64,000 bases of DNA from Sphingopyxis sp. MWB1 (GCF_000763945.1 NZ_JQFJ01000002.1:434001-498000), one strand, 5' to 3'. Positions 1 to 10,621 are shown, counted from the stretch's first letter. A program made the numbers and translations. Notes: generated by a model not told the origin, from the sequence alone.

Positions 1-1071
1 GGCCACCAGCACCCAGAAGAATTTCTTGTACAGCGGGCGATAGGTCGACGATTTGACCGGCGAGCTATCGAGCCAGGGCAGGAAGAAGAGGAGCGCGATC
101 GACGCGAACATCGCGATGACGCCCCACAGCTTTGCGTCGATCCACAGGAAGTTGAAGGTGAAGGCCTTCAGGATCGCGTAAAAGGGCAGGAAATACCATT
201 CGGGAACGATATGCGCCGGCGTCGACAGGGCGTTGGCGGGAATATAATTGTCCGCATGGCCCAGCATGTTCGGCGAGAAGAAGGTCAGCCCCGCAAACAC
301 AAGCAGGAAGACGCCGAGGCCGAAACCATCCTTGGCGGTGTAATAGGGGTGGAAGGGCACAGTATCCTGTTCGTCCTTCACCTCGATACCCGTCGGATTG
401 TTCGAACCGGGAATATGCAGCGCCCAGATGTGCAGGATCACCACGCCCAGGATCACGAAGGGCAGCAGATAGTGCAGCGAGAAAAAGCGGTTCAGCGTTG
501 CATTGTCGGGAACGAACCCGCCCAGCAGCCACTGGCGCACCGGTTCGCCTACCAGCGGGATGGCCGAGAAGAATCCGGTGATCACCTGCGCGCCCCAGAA
601 GCTCATCTGACCCCAGGGAAGCACATAGCCCATGAAGGCGGTCGCCATCATCAACAGGAAGATCACGACCCCCAGCAGCCACACCATTTCGCGCGGCGCC
701 TTGTACGAACCATAATAAAGGCCGCGGAAGATGTGCAGATAGACGACGATGAAAAACATGCTGGCGCCGTTCATATGCGCGTAGCGGATGAACCAGCCGG
801 CATTGACGTCGCGCATCACATGCTCGACCGAATTGAAGGCAACGCCGACATTGGCCGAATAATGCATCGCCAGCACGATGCCGGTGATGATCTGGATCGC
901 CAGCGCGGCACCGGCAAGGACACCAAAATTCCAGAAATAGTTGAGGTTGCGCGGAACGGGATAACCGGCGCCGATCGCATTATAGACAAGACGCGGCAGG
1001 GGCAGCTTCTCGTCGAGCCACTTCATCAGCGGCTGCTGCGGCTCATAGTTCTTGGCCCAGGGAAAGCTCAT
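1..1071 (-). CDS. petB: Cytochrome b of the cytochrome bc1 complex (C-terminus cut off by the window edge)
   Basis: Membrane subunit of ubiquinol:cytochrome c oxidoreductase, carrying hemes bL and bH and the quinone sites. The frame starts [13 protein letters not shown] and shows the core helices with heme-ligand histidines (RYAH, YLHIF, then LHYLLP and LHIWALH) and the PEWY motif of the Qo site near residue 280. Roughly 357 codons are present before the frame runs off base 1; the family is usually about 430 residues. It starts 14 bases after the Rieske stop, the standard petA-petB(-petC) order, so cytochrome c1 is expected just outside the window. Confidence 0.97.
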   Translation of the reverse strand, partial: MSFPWAKNYEPQQPLMKWLDEKLPLPRLVYNAIGAGYPVPRNLNYFWNFGVLAGAALAIQIITGIVLAMHYSANVGVAFNSVEHVMRDVNAGWFIRYAHMNGASMFFIVVYLHIFRGLYYGSYKAPREMVWLLGVVIFLLMMATAFMGYVLPWGQMSFWGAQVITGFFSAIPLVGEPVRQWLLGGFVPDNATLNRFFSLHYLLPFVILGVVILHIWALHIPGSNNPTGIEVKDEQDTVPFHPYYTAKDGFGLGVFLLVFAGLTFFSPNMLGHADNYIPANALSTPAHIVPEWYFLPFYAILKAFTFNFLWIDAKLWGVIAMFASIALLFFLPWLDSSPVKSSTYRPLYKKFFWVLVA

Positions 1072-1085
1072 CTTATTCTCGCTCC

Positions 1086-1643
1086 TCAGCCGATCGTCAC
1101 GACAGTGTCGCTGGTGAATTCATAGGGCGGCACAACCAGATTGGTCGGCGCGGGCCCCTTGCGGATGCGGGCGGCGGTGTCATAGTGCGACCCGTGGCAC
1201 GGGCAGAAATAACCGCCATAATCGCCGCGATTCTCGCCTTCAGCGGCGCCCAGCGGCACACAGCCGAGGTGGGTGCACACACCCAGGGTGATAAGCCAGT
1301 TTTCCTTGCCCGCCTTGGTGCGCTCGGCCAGGGTTTCGGCGTCGCGCAGATCGCTCATCGGCACAGCATTGGCTGCGGCAATTTCCTGCGGCGTGAGGTT
1401 GCGGACGAACACCGGCTGCTTGCGCCAGCTCGTCTTGATGGCCTGACCCGACTGGATCGCGGAAATATCGATCTCCGTCGAGGAAAGCGCCAGCACGTCG
1501 GCCGACGGGTTCATCTGGTTGACCAGCGGCAGAACCACCGCGCCGGCACCGACCCCGGCAAAGCTGACCGCGGCAATATTGATGAAATCACGGCGTCGGA
1601 CGCCGTCCTCCATATTGGTGCTGACTTCGGTTTCACTGGCCAT
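1086..1643 (-). CDS. petA: Ubiquinol-cytochrome c reductase Rieske iron-sulfur subunit
   Basis: 185 residues. Carries electrons from ubiquinol at the Qo site to cytochrome c1 through a 2Fe-2S cluster. The cluster motifs are both visible: CTHLGC and CPCHGS. The N-terminus has a twin-arginine-like segment ([10 protein letters not shown]) followed by one hydrophobic helix, the usual Tat-dependent anchor. I place the start at MASETEV because the longer upstream reading has no family similarity; AAGGGCG lies just upstream. First gene of the bc1 operon, divergent from trmL. Confidence 0.95.
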   Translation of the reverse strand: MASETEVSTNMEDGVRRRDFINIAAVSFAGVGAGAVVLPLVNQMNPSADVLALSSTEIDISAIQSGQAIKTSWRKQPVFVRNLTPQEIAAANAVPMSDLRDAETLAERTKAGKENWLITLGVCTHLGCVPLGAAEGENRGDYGGYFCPCHGSHYDTAARIRKGPAPTNLVVPPYEFTSDTVVTIG

Positions 1644-1653
1644 GCGATCGCCC

Positions 1654-1666
1654 TTACCCTGGGTAA
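1654..1666. promoter_or_regulatory. Short palindrome in the petA leader
   Basis: TTACCC-T-GGGTAA, a perfect 6-base inverted repeat with a one-base centre, 11 bases upstream of the Rieske start codon. It lies in the 224-base gap between petA and trmL, which must hold both promoters. It could be an operator or part of an RNA leader; I recognise no specific regulator. Confidence 0.3.
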
Positions 1667-1867
1667 ACAAAGGTTTTTCCCGAGATGTGGGTCGCCCTCT
1701 CCGCACGCATAGCATGGCGCATATCCCGACGGCCCCTCCGGGAATTTGGGGCCTGATAGCCGCACACACCATCCTTGCCAACAGGCAATTTCCCCTTTGG
1801 GCGCCCGCCATCGCCCCCCGGCCATTAACGCTCGATTTCAGAACGCTACGGCGATAAGGCGCCGCGC

Positions 1868-2326
1868 ATGGAGATTGCCCTGTTTCAACCCGATATCGCG
1901 GGCAATGTCGGCACGACGCTTCGCACCGCGGCCTGCTTTGGCGTTCCCGCGCATATTATCGAGCCATGCGGCTTTCCCTTTTCGCCGCAGGCGTTGCGGC
2001 GCGCGGGGATGGACTATGCCGCGCAAGCCGCGCTGGAGCGCCATGGCGACTGGGAAAGCTTTGCCGCGAAACAGGCGCAGGCGGGAAAGCGGATTATCCT
2101 TTTGACGACGGCGGGCGCTACCCCCCTTCCCGCCTTTGCCTTCGAAACGCGCGATATCCTGTTGTTCGGTTCCGAATCGTCAGGGGTGCCGCCGCACGTG
2201 CATGAGGCGGTCAATGCGCGCGTTGCGATTCCTATGCGCGCGGGATTTCGCTCCTTGAATGTCGCGGTCGCCGCTGGCATCGCGCTGGCGGAAGCATTGA
2301 GGCAGACGAAAGGCTTTGCGGCATGA
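1868..2326 (+). CDS. trmL: tRNA (cytidine(34)-2'-O)-methyltransferase, SPOUT family
   Basis: 152 residues, the usual TrmL length. Methylates the ribose of the wobble base of tRNA-Leu isoacceptors using S-adenosylmethionine. SPOUT knot motifs are visible: N-x-G-T-x-x-R near residues 13-19, GSESSGVP at 101-108 and the C-terminal IPMRAGFRSLNVAVA at 121-135. The stop overlaps the hemF start by four bases (ATGA), so the two are co-translated. Cytosolic. Confidence 0.93.
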   Translation: MEIALFQPDIAGNVGTTLRTAACFGVPAHIIEPCGFPFSPQALRRAGMDYAAQAALERHGDWESFAAKQAQAGKRIILLTTAGATPLPAFAFETRDILLFGSESSGVPPHVHEAVNARVAIPMRAGFRSLNVAVAAGIALAEALRQTKGFAA

Positions 2327-3183
2327 AACCCCTCGACCCCCAGCAGCAAGCAGCGCGCAGCTGGTTCGAAACGCTGCGCGACCGGATTTGCGCCGAATTT
2401 GAAGCGGTGGAGGCGGAAGCCGGGAGCGACGCGCGTTTCGAATATATCCCCTGGGACCGTGAAGCCGACGGGCTGGCGCCCGGCGAGGGCGGCGGCGGCG
2501 TGCGCGGGGTGATGAAGGGCAAGGTCTTTGAAAAGGTCGGCGTCAACGTCTCGACGGTGGGGGGCGAATTTGCGCCCGATTTCGCCAAGTCGATCCATGG
2601 CGCGGGGGATGACCCCAGCTTTTTCGCGACGGGGATCAGTCTGGTTGCGCATATGGCGAATCCGCATGTTCCCGCCGTGCATATGAACACGCGTTTTCTG
2701 GTCACGACCAAGCGGTGGTTCGGCGGCGGCGCCGATCTGAACCCACCCATCCCCTATCAGGAGGATAGCGACGCCTTTCATGCGCGGCTGCGCGCCGCGT
2801 GCGCGCCCTTTGGGCCCGATGTCTATGATCGCTATGCCAAATGGGCGGAGGATTATTTTTATATCCCGCATCGCGGCGTGCATCGCGGCGTGGGGGGCAT
2901 ATTTTACGACCATCTGGAATGCGGCGACGATGCCGAATTCGACCGCAATTTCGAGTTCACGCGCGGGGTTGGCGAGGCTTTCCTCGACATTTTCCCCAAA
3001 ATCGTTCGCAAGCGTATGGACCATCCAGCCAGCGAGGCCGAGCGTGAGGCGCTGCTTGTGTGGCGGGGGCGTTATGCCGAGTTTAATCTGGTCTATGATC
3101 GCGGAACGCTGTTCGGCCTGAAAACCGGCGGAAATATCGACGCAATCCTGATGAGCCTGCCGCCGCTCGCGAAATGGGATTGA
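2323..3183 (+). CDS. hemF: Oxygen-dependent coproporphyrinogen III oxidase
   Basis: 286 residues, the usual length. Converts coproporphyrinogen III to protoporphyrinogen IX by two oxygen-dependent decarboxylations in heme synthesis. The signature MNTRF..TKRWFGGGADLNPP is present near residues 122-146, as is YHR-type sequence (YIPHRGVHRGVGG) further on. Overlaps trmL by four bases. Pairing with trmL is seen in other alphaproteobacteria and probably reflects shared transcription, not shared function. Confidence 0.97.
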   Translation: MKPLDPQQQAARSWFETLRDRICAEFEAVEAEAGSDARFEYIPWDREADGLAPGEGGGGVRGVMKGKVFEKVGVNVSTVGGEFAPDFAKSIHGAGDDPSFFATGISLVAHMANPHVPAVHMNTRFLVTTKRWFGGGADLNPPIPYQEDSDAFHARLRAACAPFGPDVYDRYAKWAEDYFYIPHRGVHRGVGGIFYDHLECGDDAEFDRNFEFTRGVGEAFLDIFPKIVRKRMDHPASEAEREALLVWRGRYAEFNLVYDRGTLFGLKTGGNIDAILMSLPPLAKWD

Positions 3184-3314
3184 GGGCGCGGATGTTTGCG
3201 AAAGTGCCGCGCGGCATGGGGTGAGCGGACCAGCCTTTGCAGGCTCTCGCTTCGCCTCATCCCTCGACAGCTAGGCTATAATTTCCAATAAAAACAAGTA
3301 GTTGAAAGAAGAAG

Positions 3315-3352
3315 GGGGCGATCGGTTCGCGGAAGCTTCCGCTGACCGCCCC
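3315..3352 (-). terminator. Hairpin between convergent hemF and membrane-protein genes
   Basis: An imperfect stem (GGGGCGATCGG paired with the GACCGCCCC arm) encloses a perfect 14-base palindrome GCGGAAGCTTCCGC at 3329-3342. It sits 10 bases past the stop of the minus-strand gene and is followed on that strand by the T-rich CTTCTTCTTT. This fits a rho-independent terminator for the minus-strand gene; the tract is interrupted, so strength is uncertain. Confidence 0.5.
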
Positions 3353-3361
3353 TTGCTCATC

Positions 3362-4108
3362 CTAGTCAAGGATTTGCGATGATCCTTGCACCGCCAATTG
3401 CCGATAGGCGGCGGCAGAAATCGCGAGCGATACGAGGCTGCCCACCGCACCGATGGCCGCCTCGAAAAAGCCGGTTATCATCTGCCCTGCACCCGGCGCC
3501 GTGCCGACAATGACGCCCATGAGCCCAATGACCAAAAGGGCGATGATGAAAATCACCACGGCGACGAGGAAGATAAAGAAGAATACGCGCCAGCCATTGC
3601 CCTGCGTCAACGCCCAGCTCGTGCGAATGGCCTCGACCGGATTGCGAAGCGAGCGATCCGCGAGCGCGGGAAGCGCCACGGCAAGGCGCCCGGTAAGATA
3701 AAGAGCGGGAATGATCAGCAGCAAGGCGCCGAAGCCGATAGCGACCCCGCTAAGCAGTTGCACCAGGAAGACTACGGGGAAGAAGGCCAGGCCGAACCGC
3801 AAGGCTTCGCCCACGCTGATTCCCGTCCGCGAAAGCCAGAGGCGCAGGATCGCCACGCTGCCGACCATTGCAAGCAGCCCCCCGATGATCTGATACGGCA
3901 GAGCGATCGAGACATTCTGCTGCATCACCGCCCATGTCTGTTCAAAGCTGGCGCCAGCGGGCGGTTCCACCCCCACAGGCCCGAACCAGGCGATGCACAA
4001 GGCAGGCAGGAAGAAAAAGACGGCCGCGACCGTGCCGGTCAAGGCGCTGTGCGACTTGAGCAAAGCCACGCTGTCTTCCCACGCCGCGCCCATGTCAAAA
4101 TTAGCCAT
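3362..4108 (-). CDS. Multi-pass membrane protein, possibly of the glycerophosphodiester phosphodiesterase membrane-domain type
   Basis: 248 residues beginning [17 protein letters not shown]. About five to six hydrophobic segments are visible, including two clear Leu/Ile/Val-rich helices near residues 80-150 and a long one near 170-205. The repeated pattern of an amphipathic helix followed by paired membrane helices, with [13 protein letters not shown] before the last pair, resembles the membrane domain found in glycerophosphoryl diester phosphodiesterases and relatives (inference). No catalytic domain is attached. The longer upstream reading in this frame has no support. Divergent from lipB. 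Confidence 0.75.
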   Translation of the reverse strand: MANFDMGAAWEDSVALLKSHSALTGTVAAVFFFLPALCIAWFGPVGVEPPAGASFEQTWAVMQQNVSIALPYQIIGGLLAMVGSVAILRLWLSRTGISVGEALRFGLAFFPVVFLVQLLSGVAIGFGALLLIIPALYLTGRLAVALPALADRSLRNPVEAIRTSWALTQGNGWRVFFFIFLVAVVIFIIALLVIGLMGVIVGTAPGAGQMITGFFEAAIGAVGSLVSLAISAAAYRQLAVQGSSQILD

Positions 4109-4261
4109 TTTTACCCCGTCGCTTTTAAAATGGTGGAGAATGAACGGTGGCGACCTTATCCTCCCCTGTCCAGTCCCGAAAGGCGGCGCACGCCATTTCC
4201 TGCCGCATCCTCGCTCTGCCCCCTTGCCTCGCCGCGACGAGGGAGGCAGGAAGCCGCGGTG

Positions 4262-4915
4262 ATGAAATCGAAAACCGCCCCTGAATGGACTGTCAGCCCC
4301 GGCCTGACCGATTATGCCGCCGCGCTCGCGGATATGGAAAACCGCGCGGCCGCGATCCAGCGCGGCGATGCGAGCGAGCGCATCTGGCTGCTCGAGCATC
4401 CGCCGCTGTATACCGCAGGAACGAGCGCTGATCCCGCCGAACTGCTCGATCCGCATTTCCCGGTTTATGAGGCGGGGCGCGGCGGGCGCTATACCTATCA
4501 TGGGCCGGGGCAGCGGATCGGCTATGTCCAGCTAAACCTCGCGCAGCGCGGGCGCGACGTGCGCGCCTATGTCTGCGCGCTCGAAGGTTGGGTGATCGAC
4601 GCGCTGGCGGTGCTTGGCGTGGAAGCGCGGCGGGCCGAGGGGCGCATCGGGATATGGACCGACGCCCCCGACGGGCGCGAAGCCAAGATCGGCGCGATTG
4701 GCGTGCGGGTCCGCCGCTGGGTCACGCTTCACGGTTTCTCGCTCAATATTGCGCCCGACATGGCGCATTTCGGTGGCATCGTGCCGTGCGGCATCGCCGA
4801 ATTTCCGGTCACCAGCCTTCGCGAGCTGGGACATGCAGCGGGCTTTGCCGAGGTGGATGCGGCGCTGGCCGCGACCCTTCCCGCCTTTCTCGACAAGTTG
4901 CCGGCAAAAGATTAG
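4262..4915 (+). CDS. lipB: Octanoyltransferase (lipoyl(octanoyl) transferase)
   Basis: 217 residues. Moves octanoate from acyl carrier protein to lipoyl domains of 2-oxoacid dehydrogenases and the glycine cleavage H protein. Signature [13 protein letters not shown] at 72-84, catalytic Lys142 in KIGAIGVRV and Cys176 in IVPCGI. The open frame extends far upstream of the chosen ATG but that part is antisense to the membrane-protein gene. A small lipoprotein gene follows nine bases later. Confidence 0.97.
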   Translation: MKSKTAPEWTVSPGLTDYAAALADMENRAAAIQRGDASERIWLLEHPPLYTAGTSADPAELLDPHFPVYEAGRGGRYTYHGPGQRIGYVQLNLAQRGRDVRAYVCALEGWVIDALAVLGVEARRAEGRIGIWTDAPDGREAKIGAIGVRVRRWVTLHGFSLNIAPDMAHFGGIVPCGIAEFPVTSLRELGHAAGFAEVDAALAATLPAFLDKLPAKD

Positions 4916-4924
4916 GAGAAGGCC

Positions 4925-5242
4925 ATGATGCTTATGCCTCGCGCACCGCGCGCCCTCACCCTGACGCTTTGCCTTGCGCTCGCAGCCTGCGGCGGAAAAG
5001 AGAGCGAGGAGACGAACAGCACGCGGCTGGATGCGGTCGAAGTCGAACCCGGTACGATCAGCGATTCGATGATCATCCTCGACAATGTTGCCGAAGACGG
5101 CACCCCGGCGGAACCGGGAGAAGGCGTCGATGGCGAGACCAGCGACAGTAAGGACGGCGCCAAGGCGAAGGCTGACGAGAGCAATGACGCGGCTGACGAT
5201 TCGAGCGATAGCGCAGCGGAAGAGGATGCGAGCACGGAGTAA
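4925..5242 (+). CDS. Small acidic lipoprotein
   Basis: 105 residues with a lipoprotein signal peptide: hydrophobic stretch then lipobox LAAC with Cys22. The mature part is short of hydrophobic residues and its second half is a low-complexity run of Asp, Glu, Ser, Ala and Lys, so it is probably unstructured. I do not recognise a family. It follows lipB by nine bases, after an AGGAGAAGG ribosome site, and is probably co-transcribed with it. Outer-membrane or inner-membrane retention cannot be decided; residue +2 is Gly. Confidence 0.75.
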   Translation: MMLMPRAPRALTLTLCLALAACGGKESEETNSTRLDAVEVEPGTISDSMIILDNVAEDGTPAEPGEGVDGETSDSKDGAKAKADESNDAADDSSDSAAEEDASTE

Positions 5243-5396
5243 GAATTGAGCCACCGCCTTTGGGGTGGGGCCTTCTGTTCTTCTCCATTCTGCGCCGCAT
5301 GCGTAATCGGGGTTCGTCCGGAAGCGCGTCGATCTGTCGCATGCCCTGAGACGGATAGAGCTGGAGACTGGCGCCGGTTGAACGGCTCCCCGACCG

Positions 5397-6026
5397 CTAT
5401 CGCAGGCTCAGGATCTTGTGCGTTTGCAGCGACAGCGTCCAGCGCGGGTCGTTCAGCACGAAATCGACGCAGGCCTGAATATTATCCGCCGACCGGGCGT
5501 CGTCGAGCGGCTGGATCAGGCGGTGGGTGAAGTCGAGCGTCGCGAGGCGGTCAGGGTCGCTACCCGGCTGGGGCCAGACGAGCTTTAATTCGTCGCCGCG
5601 CGTCTGGACCAGCTCGCTTCCTGCCTTGGGACTGACGCAGATCCAGTCAATCGTCGGTTCAACCGGCAAAGTGCCATTGGTTTCAATGGCGATGGTGAAA
5701 CCCTGTTCATGCAGCGCTGCGACAAGCGCGGCATCGACCTGAAGCATCGGCTCGCCGCCCGTAAGCACGACATAGCGGTCCGCTTCGCCCGCGCCCCAGC
5801 ATTCGGCGATGGTGGATGCGAGCGTCGCCGCATCATATTTGCCGCCCAGCGTGCCATCGGTGCCGACAAAATCGGTATCGCAAAATTGGCAGATCGCCTT
5901 TGCCCGATCCGCCTCGCGCCCCGTCCACAAATTGCATCCGGCAAAGCGGCAGAACACTGCGCGGCGCCCAGCCTGCATCCCTTCGCCTTGAAGGGTGAGG
6001 AAAATTTCCTTTACCGAATAGACCAT
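5397..6026 (-). CDS. queE: 7-carboxy-7-deazaguanine synthase (radical SAM)
   Basis: 209 residues. Ring-contracting radical SAM enzyme that makes 7-carboxy-7-deazaguanine for queuosine. The 4Fe-4S cysteines are Cys31, Cys46 and Cys49, giving CX14CX2C instead of the common CX3CX2C; this expanded loop is known from the Burkholderia multivorans-type QueE. LTGGEP follows near residue 88. The start MVYSVKEIF is four bases after the queC stop, so queC and queE form an operon. queD and queF are not in the window. Confidence 0.96.
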   Translation of the reverse strand: MVYSVKEIFLTLQGEGMQAGRRAVFCRFAGCNLWTGREADRAKAICQFCDTDFVGTDGTLGGKYDAATLASTIAECWGAGEADRYVVLTGGEPMLQVDAALVAALHEQGFTIAIETNGTLPVEPTIDWICVSPKAGSELVQTRGDELKLVWPQPGSDPDRLATLDFTHRLIQPLDDARSADNIQACVDFVLNDPRWTLSLQTHKILSLR

Positions 6027-6030
6027 CGCG

Positions 6031-6756
6031 TCATGCCTGAACCGCGTAGCGGGTCGGATCGGCCAACCCCGCGTCGGCGAAGCCCTTGCTGCGAAGGCGG
6101 CAACTGTCGCAAAGTCCGCAATGCAGCCCCTCCGGAGTCGGGTCATAGCAAGACCAGCTCATCCCAGCATCCATGCCGAGGCGCGCGCTTTCGGCCGCAA
6201 TATCGGCCTTGCTCATATATTGCAGCGGGGCGTGAATGCGAAAGGCAACGCCCTTGTCGCCATCGCGCGTTGCAAGCGCGGCGAGATTTTCAAAGCCTGC
6301 GATAAATTCGGGGCGGCAATCGGGATAGCCCGAATAGTCGAGCGCGTTGACGCCGATGACGATATCGGCCGCCTGCCGCGCCTCTGCGAGGCCCAGGGTC
6401 AGCGACAGGAAAATCAGGTTGCGCGCGGGCACATAGGTGATGGGGACATCGGCCGCGGTTCCTTGCCCGGCAGGAGGCGCCGCCGCGCCCACCCCATCCT
6501 TGGGAACATCAATATCGGCAGTGAGCGCCGATCCGCCAAAGCGCGTCAGATCAAGGGGAAGGACGATATGCTCCGCCGCACCCACCGCCTTTGCCACGCG
6601 CGTGGCCGCTTCCAGTTCGACGCGGTGGCGCTGGTTATAATCAACGGTCAGCGCGATGATGTGTGCGCCTGCTTCCTCTGCCAGACCCGCGCAAACCATC
6701 GAATCCAGCCCCCCGGAGAGGAGGACGATAACCGGTTTTCCTTTGATTCCTTGCAT
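6031..6756 (-). CDS. queC: 7-cyano-7-deazaguanine synthase (preQ0 synthase)
   Basis: 241 residues. Uses ATP and ammonia to turn 7-carboxy-7-deazaguanine into preQ0. PP-loop SGGLDS at residues 14-19 and a C-terminal zinc cluster of four cysteines (C-x-x-x near SWSCYD, then CGLCDSC). First gene of queC-queE. The 254 bases upstream contain no gene; I looked for a preQ1-type riboswitch there and saw none. Confidence 0.97.
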   Translation of the reverse strand: MQGIKGKPVIVLLSGGLDSMVCAGLAEEAGAHIIALTVDYNQRHRVELEAATRVAKAVGAAEHIVLPLDLTRFGGSALTADIDVPKDGVGAAAPPAGQGTAADVPITYVPARNLIFLSLTLGLAEARQAADIVIGVNALDYSGYPDCRPEFIAGFENLAALATRDGDKGVAFRIHAPLQYMSKADIAAESARLGMDAGMSWSCYDPTPEGLHCGLCDSCRLRSKGFADAGLADPTRYAVQA

Positions 6757-7010
6757 AGGCGCCCGATACGCTGCCGCCCCCTTGCGCGCAAGAGTGGGCC
6801 TGTGTGGCCCCGCAAGGCCGCCTGCTATTCAAGAAAAGGGCCGCGAGGCGGATGCCGGGCGGCCCAAGGGCGGCAAGGGGCCGCTAGGGAGAAGAGCACA
6901 CCGAAGTGCACGAACCCGTGTTAAGCCTATAAGATTAACAACAAGTGTTTGCTCATTGAAGCAACCGCCTCTTTTTATTCCGGTTTCGAAAAGAAAAGAG
7001 GGGACTGGCC

Positions 7011-7430
7011 CTAGCAGCTTCCTATTCGACGACCTTCCAGTGATTGCGAAAAAGGCTGCCCTTTCACAATTCCCTGCGTGGAAATTTGCACCACGCGACT
7101 GGTTTCCGCCCGGATCGAGGTGCGTCCCTGCCCGGTTCCGGTGCAGCTATAGCTGATGGTGACTTGATCAGGTTGATCCGAAATCACAAATTGCGAGCAA
7201 CTCTGGCCGGGATGCTGGACTTGCACCAAATGTCGGCGCGCTTCACCAAGGCAAACGCTTCGCACGACCTGCTTTGCGCCGGCGCGGTCGCGCTCGCTCA
7301 ATTCCCACCGGCCCTTTTCCAGCCGATCGAACATGGCAAGCGACGGCGCCTGTGCGGGAGCAGACACGCTGAGTCCGGCAAAAGCACCCATAAGCGCAGC
7401 GCCACGTAAAAAAGAATAGTTGTTCGTCAT
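7011..7430 (-). CDS. Exported DUF3617-like protein
   Basis: 139 residues from MTNNYSFLRG. The N-terminus is a signal peptide cleaved around SAPAQA-PS (residue 28). The mature part has the KGRWEL opening, three later cysteines (VCLG, QSCSQF, YSCTGTG) and a C-terminal GSC, which match the DUF3617 family of small periplasmic proteins of unknown role. An earlier in-frame ATG would add 12 residues ahead of a good signal peptide, so I prefer the shorter form. Monocistronic, downstream of hslO with a 133-base gap. Confidence 0.75.
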   Translation of the reverse strand: MTNNYSFLRGAALMGAFAGLSVSAPAQAPSLAMFDRLEKGRWELSERDRAGAKQVVRSVCLGEARRHLVQVQHPGQSCSQFVISDQPDQVTISYSCTGTGQGRTSIRAETSRVVQISTQGIVKGQPFSQSLEGRRIGSC

Positions 7431-7563
7431 CCTGCCAATTCCATTGTCGCAAGCTGCGACCATCAACCCTATAGATAGGGTCGCAGCAGGCCGACTTCAA
7501 CTATTCGGCGCCAATATCGCTCATTTCGTCGACAATGGCGGAGAGCGTGTTTTCTGGTCCCGA

Positions 7564-8514
7564 TCAGCCTTTGGGAGGGAGCGCGGGCGTTTCCGCGAGC
7601 TTTCCGGCCTCGTCGATATCATCGAGCTGAATAGGGAAAATGCGCGAGCAAAAGGCGCAATCCACCATGATGCGTCCGTCCGCTTCGGCCATGTCGGCGC
7701 GTTCGGAAGCGGCGAATTTGGCGAGAACCGACGCATAATATTCGGTGCTGCACCGGCAACCACGATAAATGGCCGCCCCCGTTTCGACGCGCACCGTCTC
7801 TTCGTGGAAAAGCCGCCATGCCAGCGTGTCGAGGGACAGCGCGGGGTCGGTCAGTTCCTCGTCGCTGAGCGTCGCCGCAAGGGTGCGCGCATGGTCCCAT
7901 TCGGGATGATCGTGGCGCACATGCAGCCGATCGCGCCCTACTTCGCCTTCGGGAAGATGCTGAAGCAGCAGGCCCCCGGCGAGGCATCCCGCCTCTGCAT
8001 CGCGGCGCGCAGCGAGGCGGATAAGGCTGGGGATCTGTTCCGACTGGGCGAAATAATGTTCGGCAGCCTCGCCGATCGAACTGCCTTCGAGCGGGACGAC
8101 GCCCTGATAGCGTTCGCCGGTCGTCGCCTGATCGAAGGTGATGGCGAGAAAGCCTTCGCCGAAAAGCGCGAACAAGGTCGGATCGGTGCCAGCCTCGGCC
8201 AGACGTTCGGCATCGAATTTGAGATAGCCGCGTAGCTCCCCGCCGCGATAATCGCAGACGAGCAGTTCGACAGGGCCGCCGCCGGTTTGCGCCTGCAGCG
8301 TCATCTGCCCCTTTTCATCCTTGAGCGTCGAGCCGAGGAGCGCGGTGAGAACCAAGGCCTCGGCGAGCAATTTTTCCGCCGCGGGGGGATAATCATGCGC
8401 GCTCAGAATATCGCGCAGCGCCGGGCCAAGGCGGACCAGACGCCCGCGCACATGGCGTTCGGCAATGGTCAGCACCAGCGGCTGATCGAACCAGACTTCG
8501 GCGTGGTCGCTCAT
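7564..8514 (-). CDS. hslO: Hsp33 redox-regulated chaperone
   Basis: 316 residues. Holdase activated when its zinc centre is oxidised under stress. The four zinc cysteines are Cys253 and Cys255 (CRC) and Cys286 and Cys289 (CAFC), near the C-terminus as expected. The start ATG overlaps the argF stop by four bases, so it is the third gene of argD-argF-hslO, an arrangement common in alphaproteobacteria. Confidence 0.95.
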   Translation of the reverse strand: MSDHAEVWFDQPLVLTIAERHVRGRLVRLGPALRDILSAHDYPPAAEKLLAEALVLTALLGSTLKDEKGQMTLQAQTGGGPVELLVCDYRGGELRGYLKFDAERLAEAGTDPTLFALFGEGFLAITFDQATTGERYQGVVPLEGSSIGEAAEHYFAQSEQIPSLIRLAARRDAEAGCLAGGLLLQHLPEGEVGRDRLHVRHDHPEWDHARTLAATLSDEELTDPALSLDTLAWRLFHEETVRVETGAAIYRGCRCSTEYYASVLAKFAASERADMAEADGRIMVDCAFCSRIFPIQLDDIDEAGKLAETPALPPKG

Positions 8515-9434
8515 AATTTGCCCAGCGCCCAGAGGAGCACCGACTTTTGTGCATGGACGCGGTTTTCCGCCTCGTCCCAGACGCGCGAGGCGGAGCCGTC
8601 GATCACCGCGTCGGTCACTTCCTCGCCGCGATGCGCGGGGAGACAGTGGAGGAAGAGGGCGTCGGCCTTGGCGTTGCTCATCAGCGCTTCATTGACCTGA
8701 TAGGGGGCCATGGCCGCAAGCTTGGCCTGCGCATGATCCTGCCCCATCGAAATCCAGGTGTCGGTGACGACGACATCGGCGCCCGATACGGCTTCGCGGG
8801 CGTCGCGGATGAAGTCGATGCGCGCGCCCTTTGCGCGGGCGGCCTCGACAAAGGCGGGGTCGGGTTCATAGCCCTGCGGACAGCCGACACGGACATTGAA
8901 ACCGAACAGCCCCGCCGCCTCAATGATCGAGGCGAGGACATTGTTGCCGTCGCCCAGCCAGGCGAGTTCGAGCCCCGGCAGCGCCTTGCCATTTTCGACG
9001 ATGGTCAGAAGGTCAGCGACAATCTGGCAGGGATGCGACAGGTCGGTGAGGCCGTTGATGACGGGCACATCGGCATGATGCGCCATATCCTCGACCTTGG
9101 CATGATCGTCGGTGCGGATCATGATCGCATCGACAAAGCGCGAGAGGACGCGCGCGGTGTCCGGGATGGTTTCCCCCCGGCCAAGCTGCATCGAGCCTGC
9201 CTCCATCACCATCGCGCTGCCGCCCAACTGGCGGATCGCAATGTCGAAGGAAGCGCGGGTGCGCGTCGAGCTTTTTTCGAAGATCATCGCCAGCACATGA
9301 TCGGCGAGCGGCGCATCGGCGTCCACGCGCGCCTTGGGCCAGCCCTGCCGCGCCGTCTTGCGGTCGAGGGCGTCGGCGAGCATGGCGGCGATAGCATCGC
9401 CCCCCGCGTCGCTGAGGTTCAGGAAGTGCCGCAT
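8511..9434 (-). CDS. argF: Ornithine carbamoyltransferase
   Basis: 307 residues. Forms citrulline from ornithine and carbamoyl phosphate in arginine synthesis. Carbamoyl-phosphate loop SSTRTR at 55-60, HPCQ at 134-137, DTWISMG at 225-231 and the ornithine loop HCLPAHRG at 263-270. Start MRHFLNLSD shares one base with the argD stop (TGATG); the longer reading would lie inside argD. Confidence 0.97.
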   Translation of the reverse strand: MRHFLNLSDAGGDAIAAMLADALDRKTARQGWPKARVDADAPLADHVLAMIFEKSSTRTRASFDIAIRQLGGSAMVMEAGSMQLGRGETIPDTARVLSRFVDAIMIRTDDHAKVEDMAHHADVPVINGLTDLSHPCQIVADLLTIVENGKALPGLELAWLGDGNNVLASIIEAAGLFGFNVRVGCPQGYEPDPAFVEAARAKGARIDFIRDAREAVSGADVVVTDTWISMGQDHAQAKLAAMAPYQVNEALMSNAKADALFLHCLPAHRGEEVTDAVIDGSASRVWDEAENRVHAQKSVLLWALGKL

Positions 9435-10621
9435 CAGCTTTCCGGCGGCGTGTAGCTCGCCGCTCCTGCCGAAAGCTTTGCCACGCACTCGTCGATATGC
9501 GCCTGTTCGATGTTGAGCGGCGGTAGGATGCGCACGACATTGTCGCCCGCCGCAACGGTGAGCAGCCCGTGATTATCGCGCAGATGGGCGACGAAAGCGC
9601 GGCTTTCGCTCTTCATCTTGAGACCGAGCATCAGCCCCATGCCGCGCACACTGTCGAACAGCTGGTCATGATTGGGGATCATCTGTTCGAGCGCGGCACG
9701 CAGCCGGTCGCCGGTCGTCTTTACCTGTTCAAGAAAACCTTCTTCGAGGACGACGTCGAGCACCGCCTGTCCCGCGGCCATGGCGAGCGGATTGCCGCCA
9801 TAGGTGGAGCCATGGGTGCCGATGACCATGCCGCGAGCGGCCTTTTCGGTCGCAAGGCAGGCCCCGATCGGGAAGCCGCCGCCCAGCCCCTTGGCACTCG
9901 CCATGATATCGGGGGCGATATCATATTGTTCATAGGCATAGAGGGTGCCGGTGCGCGCGACGCCGCATTGCACCTCGTCAAAAATGAGCATCAGGTCGCG
10001 CTGGTTACAGATGTCGCGCAGCCCCTGGAGGAAAGGCTGTGAGGCGGGGCGAATGCCCCCCTCCCCCTGCACCGGCTCGATGAGAAAGCCCGCCGTATTG
10101 TCATCGACGAGATCGAGCGCGGCGTTGAGGTCATCGAACGGAGCATAGGCAAAGCCGGGAAGCAACGGGTCGAACCCCTTACGCAGCTTGTCCTGATTGG
10201 TCGCCGAAATCGTGCCGAGCGTGCGGCCATGAAAGGCGTTGTTGAAGGTGATGAGCGTATTTTTTTGCTCATTGCCCGCGCTCGAATGATAGGCGCGCGC
10301 GGTCTTTATCGCGCATTCGACCGCCTCGGCGCCCGAATTGGTAAAAAAGACGGTATCGGCGAATGTGTTGTCGACCAGCCGCGCTGCGAGCGCCTCGCCC
10401 TGCGGACTGCCATAAAGGTTCGACACATGCATCAAAGTCGCGGCCTGTTCCTGAATCGCCTTCGTCAGATGCGGGTGGTCATGGCCGAGCAGGTTGACCG
10501 CAATGCCGCTGGCGAAATCCAGATATCGTTCGCCGCGCTCGCCGATCAGATATGCACCTTCACCGCGCACCGGACGCACAGCGCACCGGGGGTAAACGGG
10601 CATCAGCGGCGTAATCGACAT
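9434..10621 (-). CDS. argD: Acetylornithine aminotransferase
   Basis: 395 residues. PLP enzyme of arginine synthesis, possibly also active on succinyldiaminopimelate for lysine. NSGAEA at 95-100 binds cofactor phosphate and Lys244 in SAKGLGGGF is the Schiff-base lysine. First gene of argD-argF-hslO; its leader carries a promoter and a terminator-like hairpin, listed separately. Confidence 0.96.
   Translation of the reverse strand: MSITPLMPVYPRCAVRPVRGEGAYLIGERGERYLDFASGIAVNLLGHDHPHLTKAIQEQAATLMHVSNLYGSPQGEALAARLVDNTFADTVFFTNSGAEAVECAIKTARAYHSSAGNEQKNTLITFNNAFHGRTLGTISATNQDKLRKGFDPLLPGFAYAPFDDLNAALDLVDDNTAGFLIEPVQGEGGIRPASQPFLQGLRDICNQRDLMLIFDEVQCGVARTGTLYAYEQYDIAPDIMASAKGLGGGFPIGACLATEKAARGMVIGTHGSTYGGNPLAMAAGQAVLDVVLEEGFLEQVKTTGDRLRAALEQMIPNHDQLFDSVRGMGLMLGLKMKSESRAFVAHLRDNHGLLTVAAGDNVVRILPPLNIEQAHIDECVAKLSAGAASYTPPES

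Noticed and set aside
211..1125. 304-codon plus-strand frame over cytochrome b
   Set aside because: Antisense to petB, whose heme ligands and PEWY motif are clear.
6757..7010. preQ1-type riboswitch upstream of queC
   Set aside because: I looked for a short pseudoknot with an A-rich tail near the start codon and found only GC-rich sequence and a weak AT stem (6968-7001).
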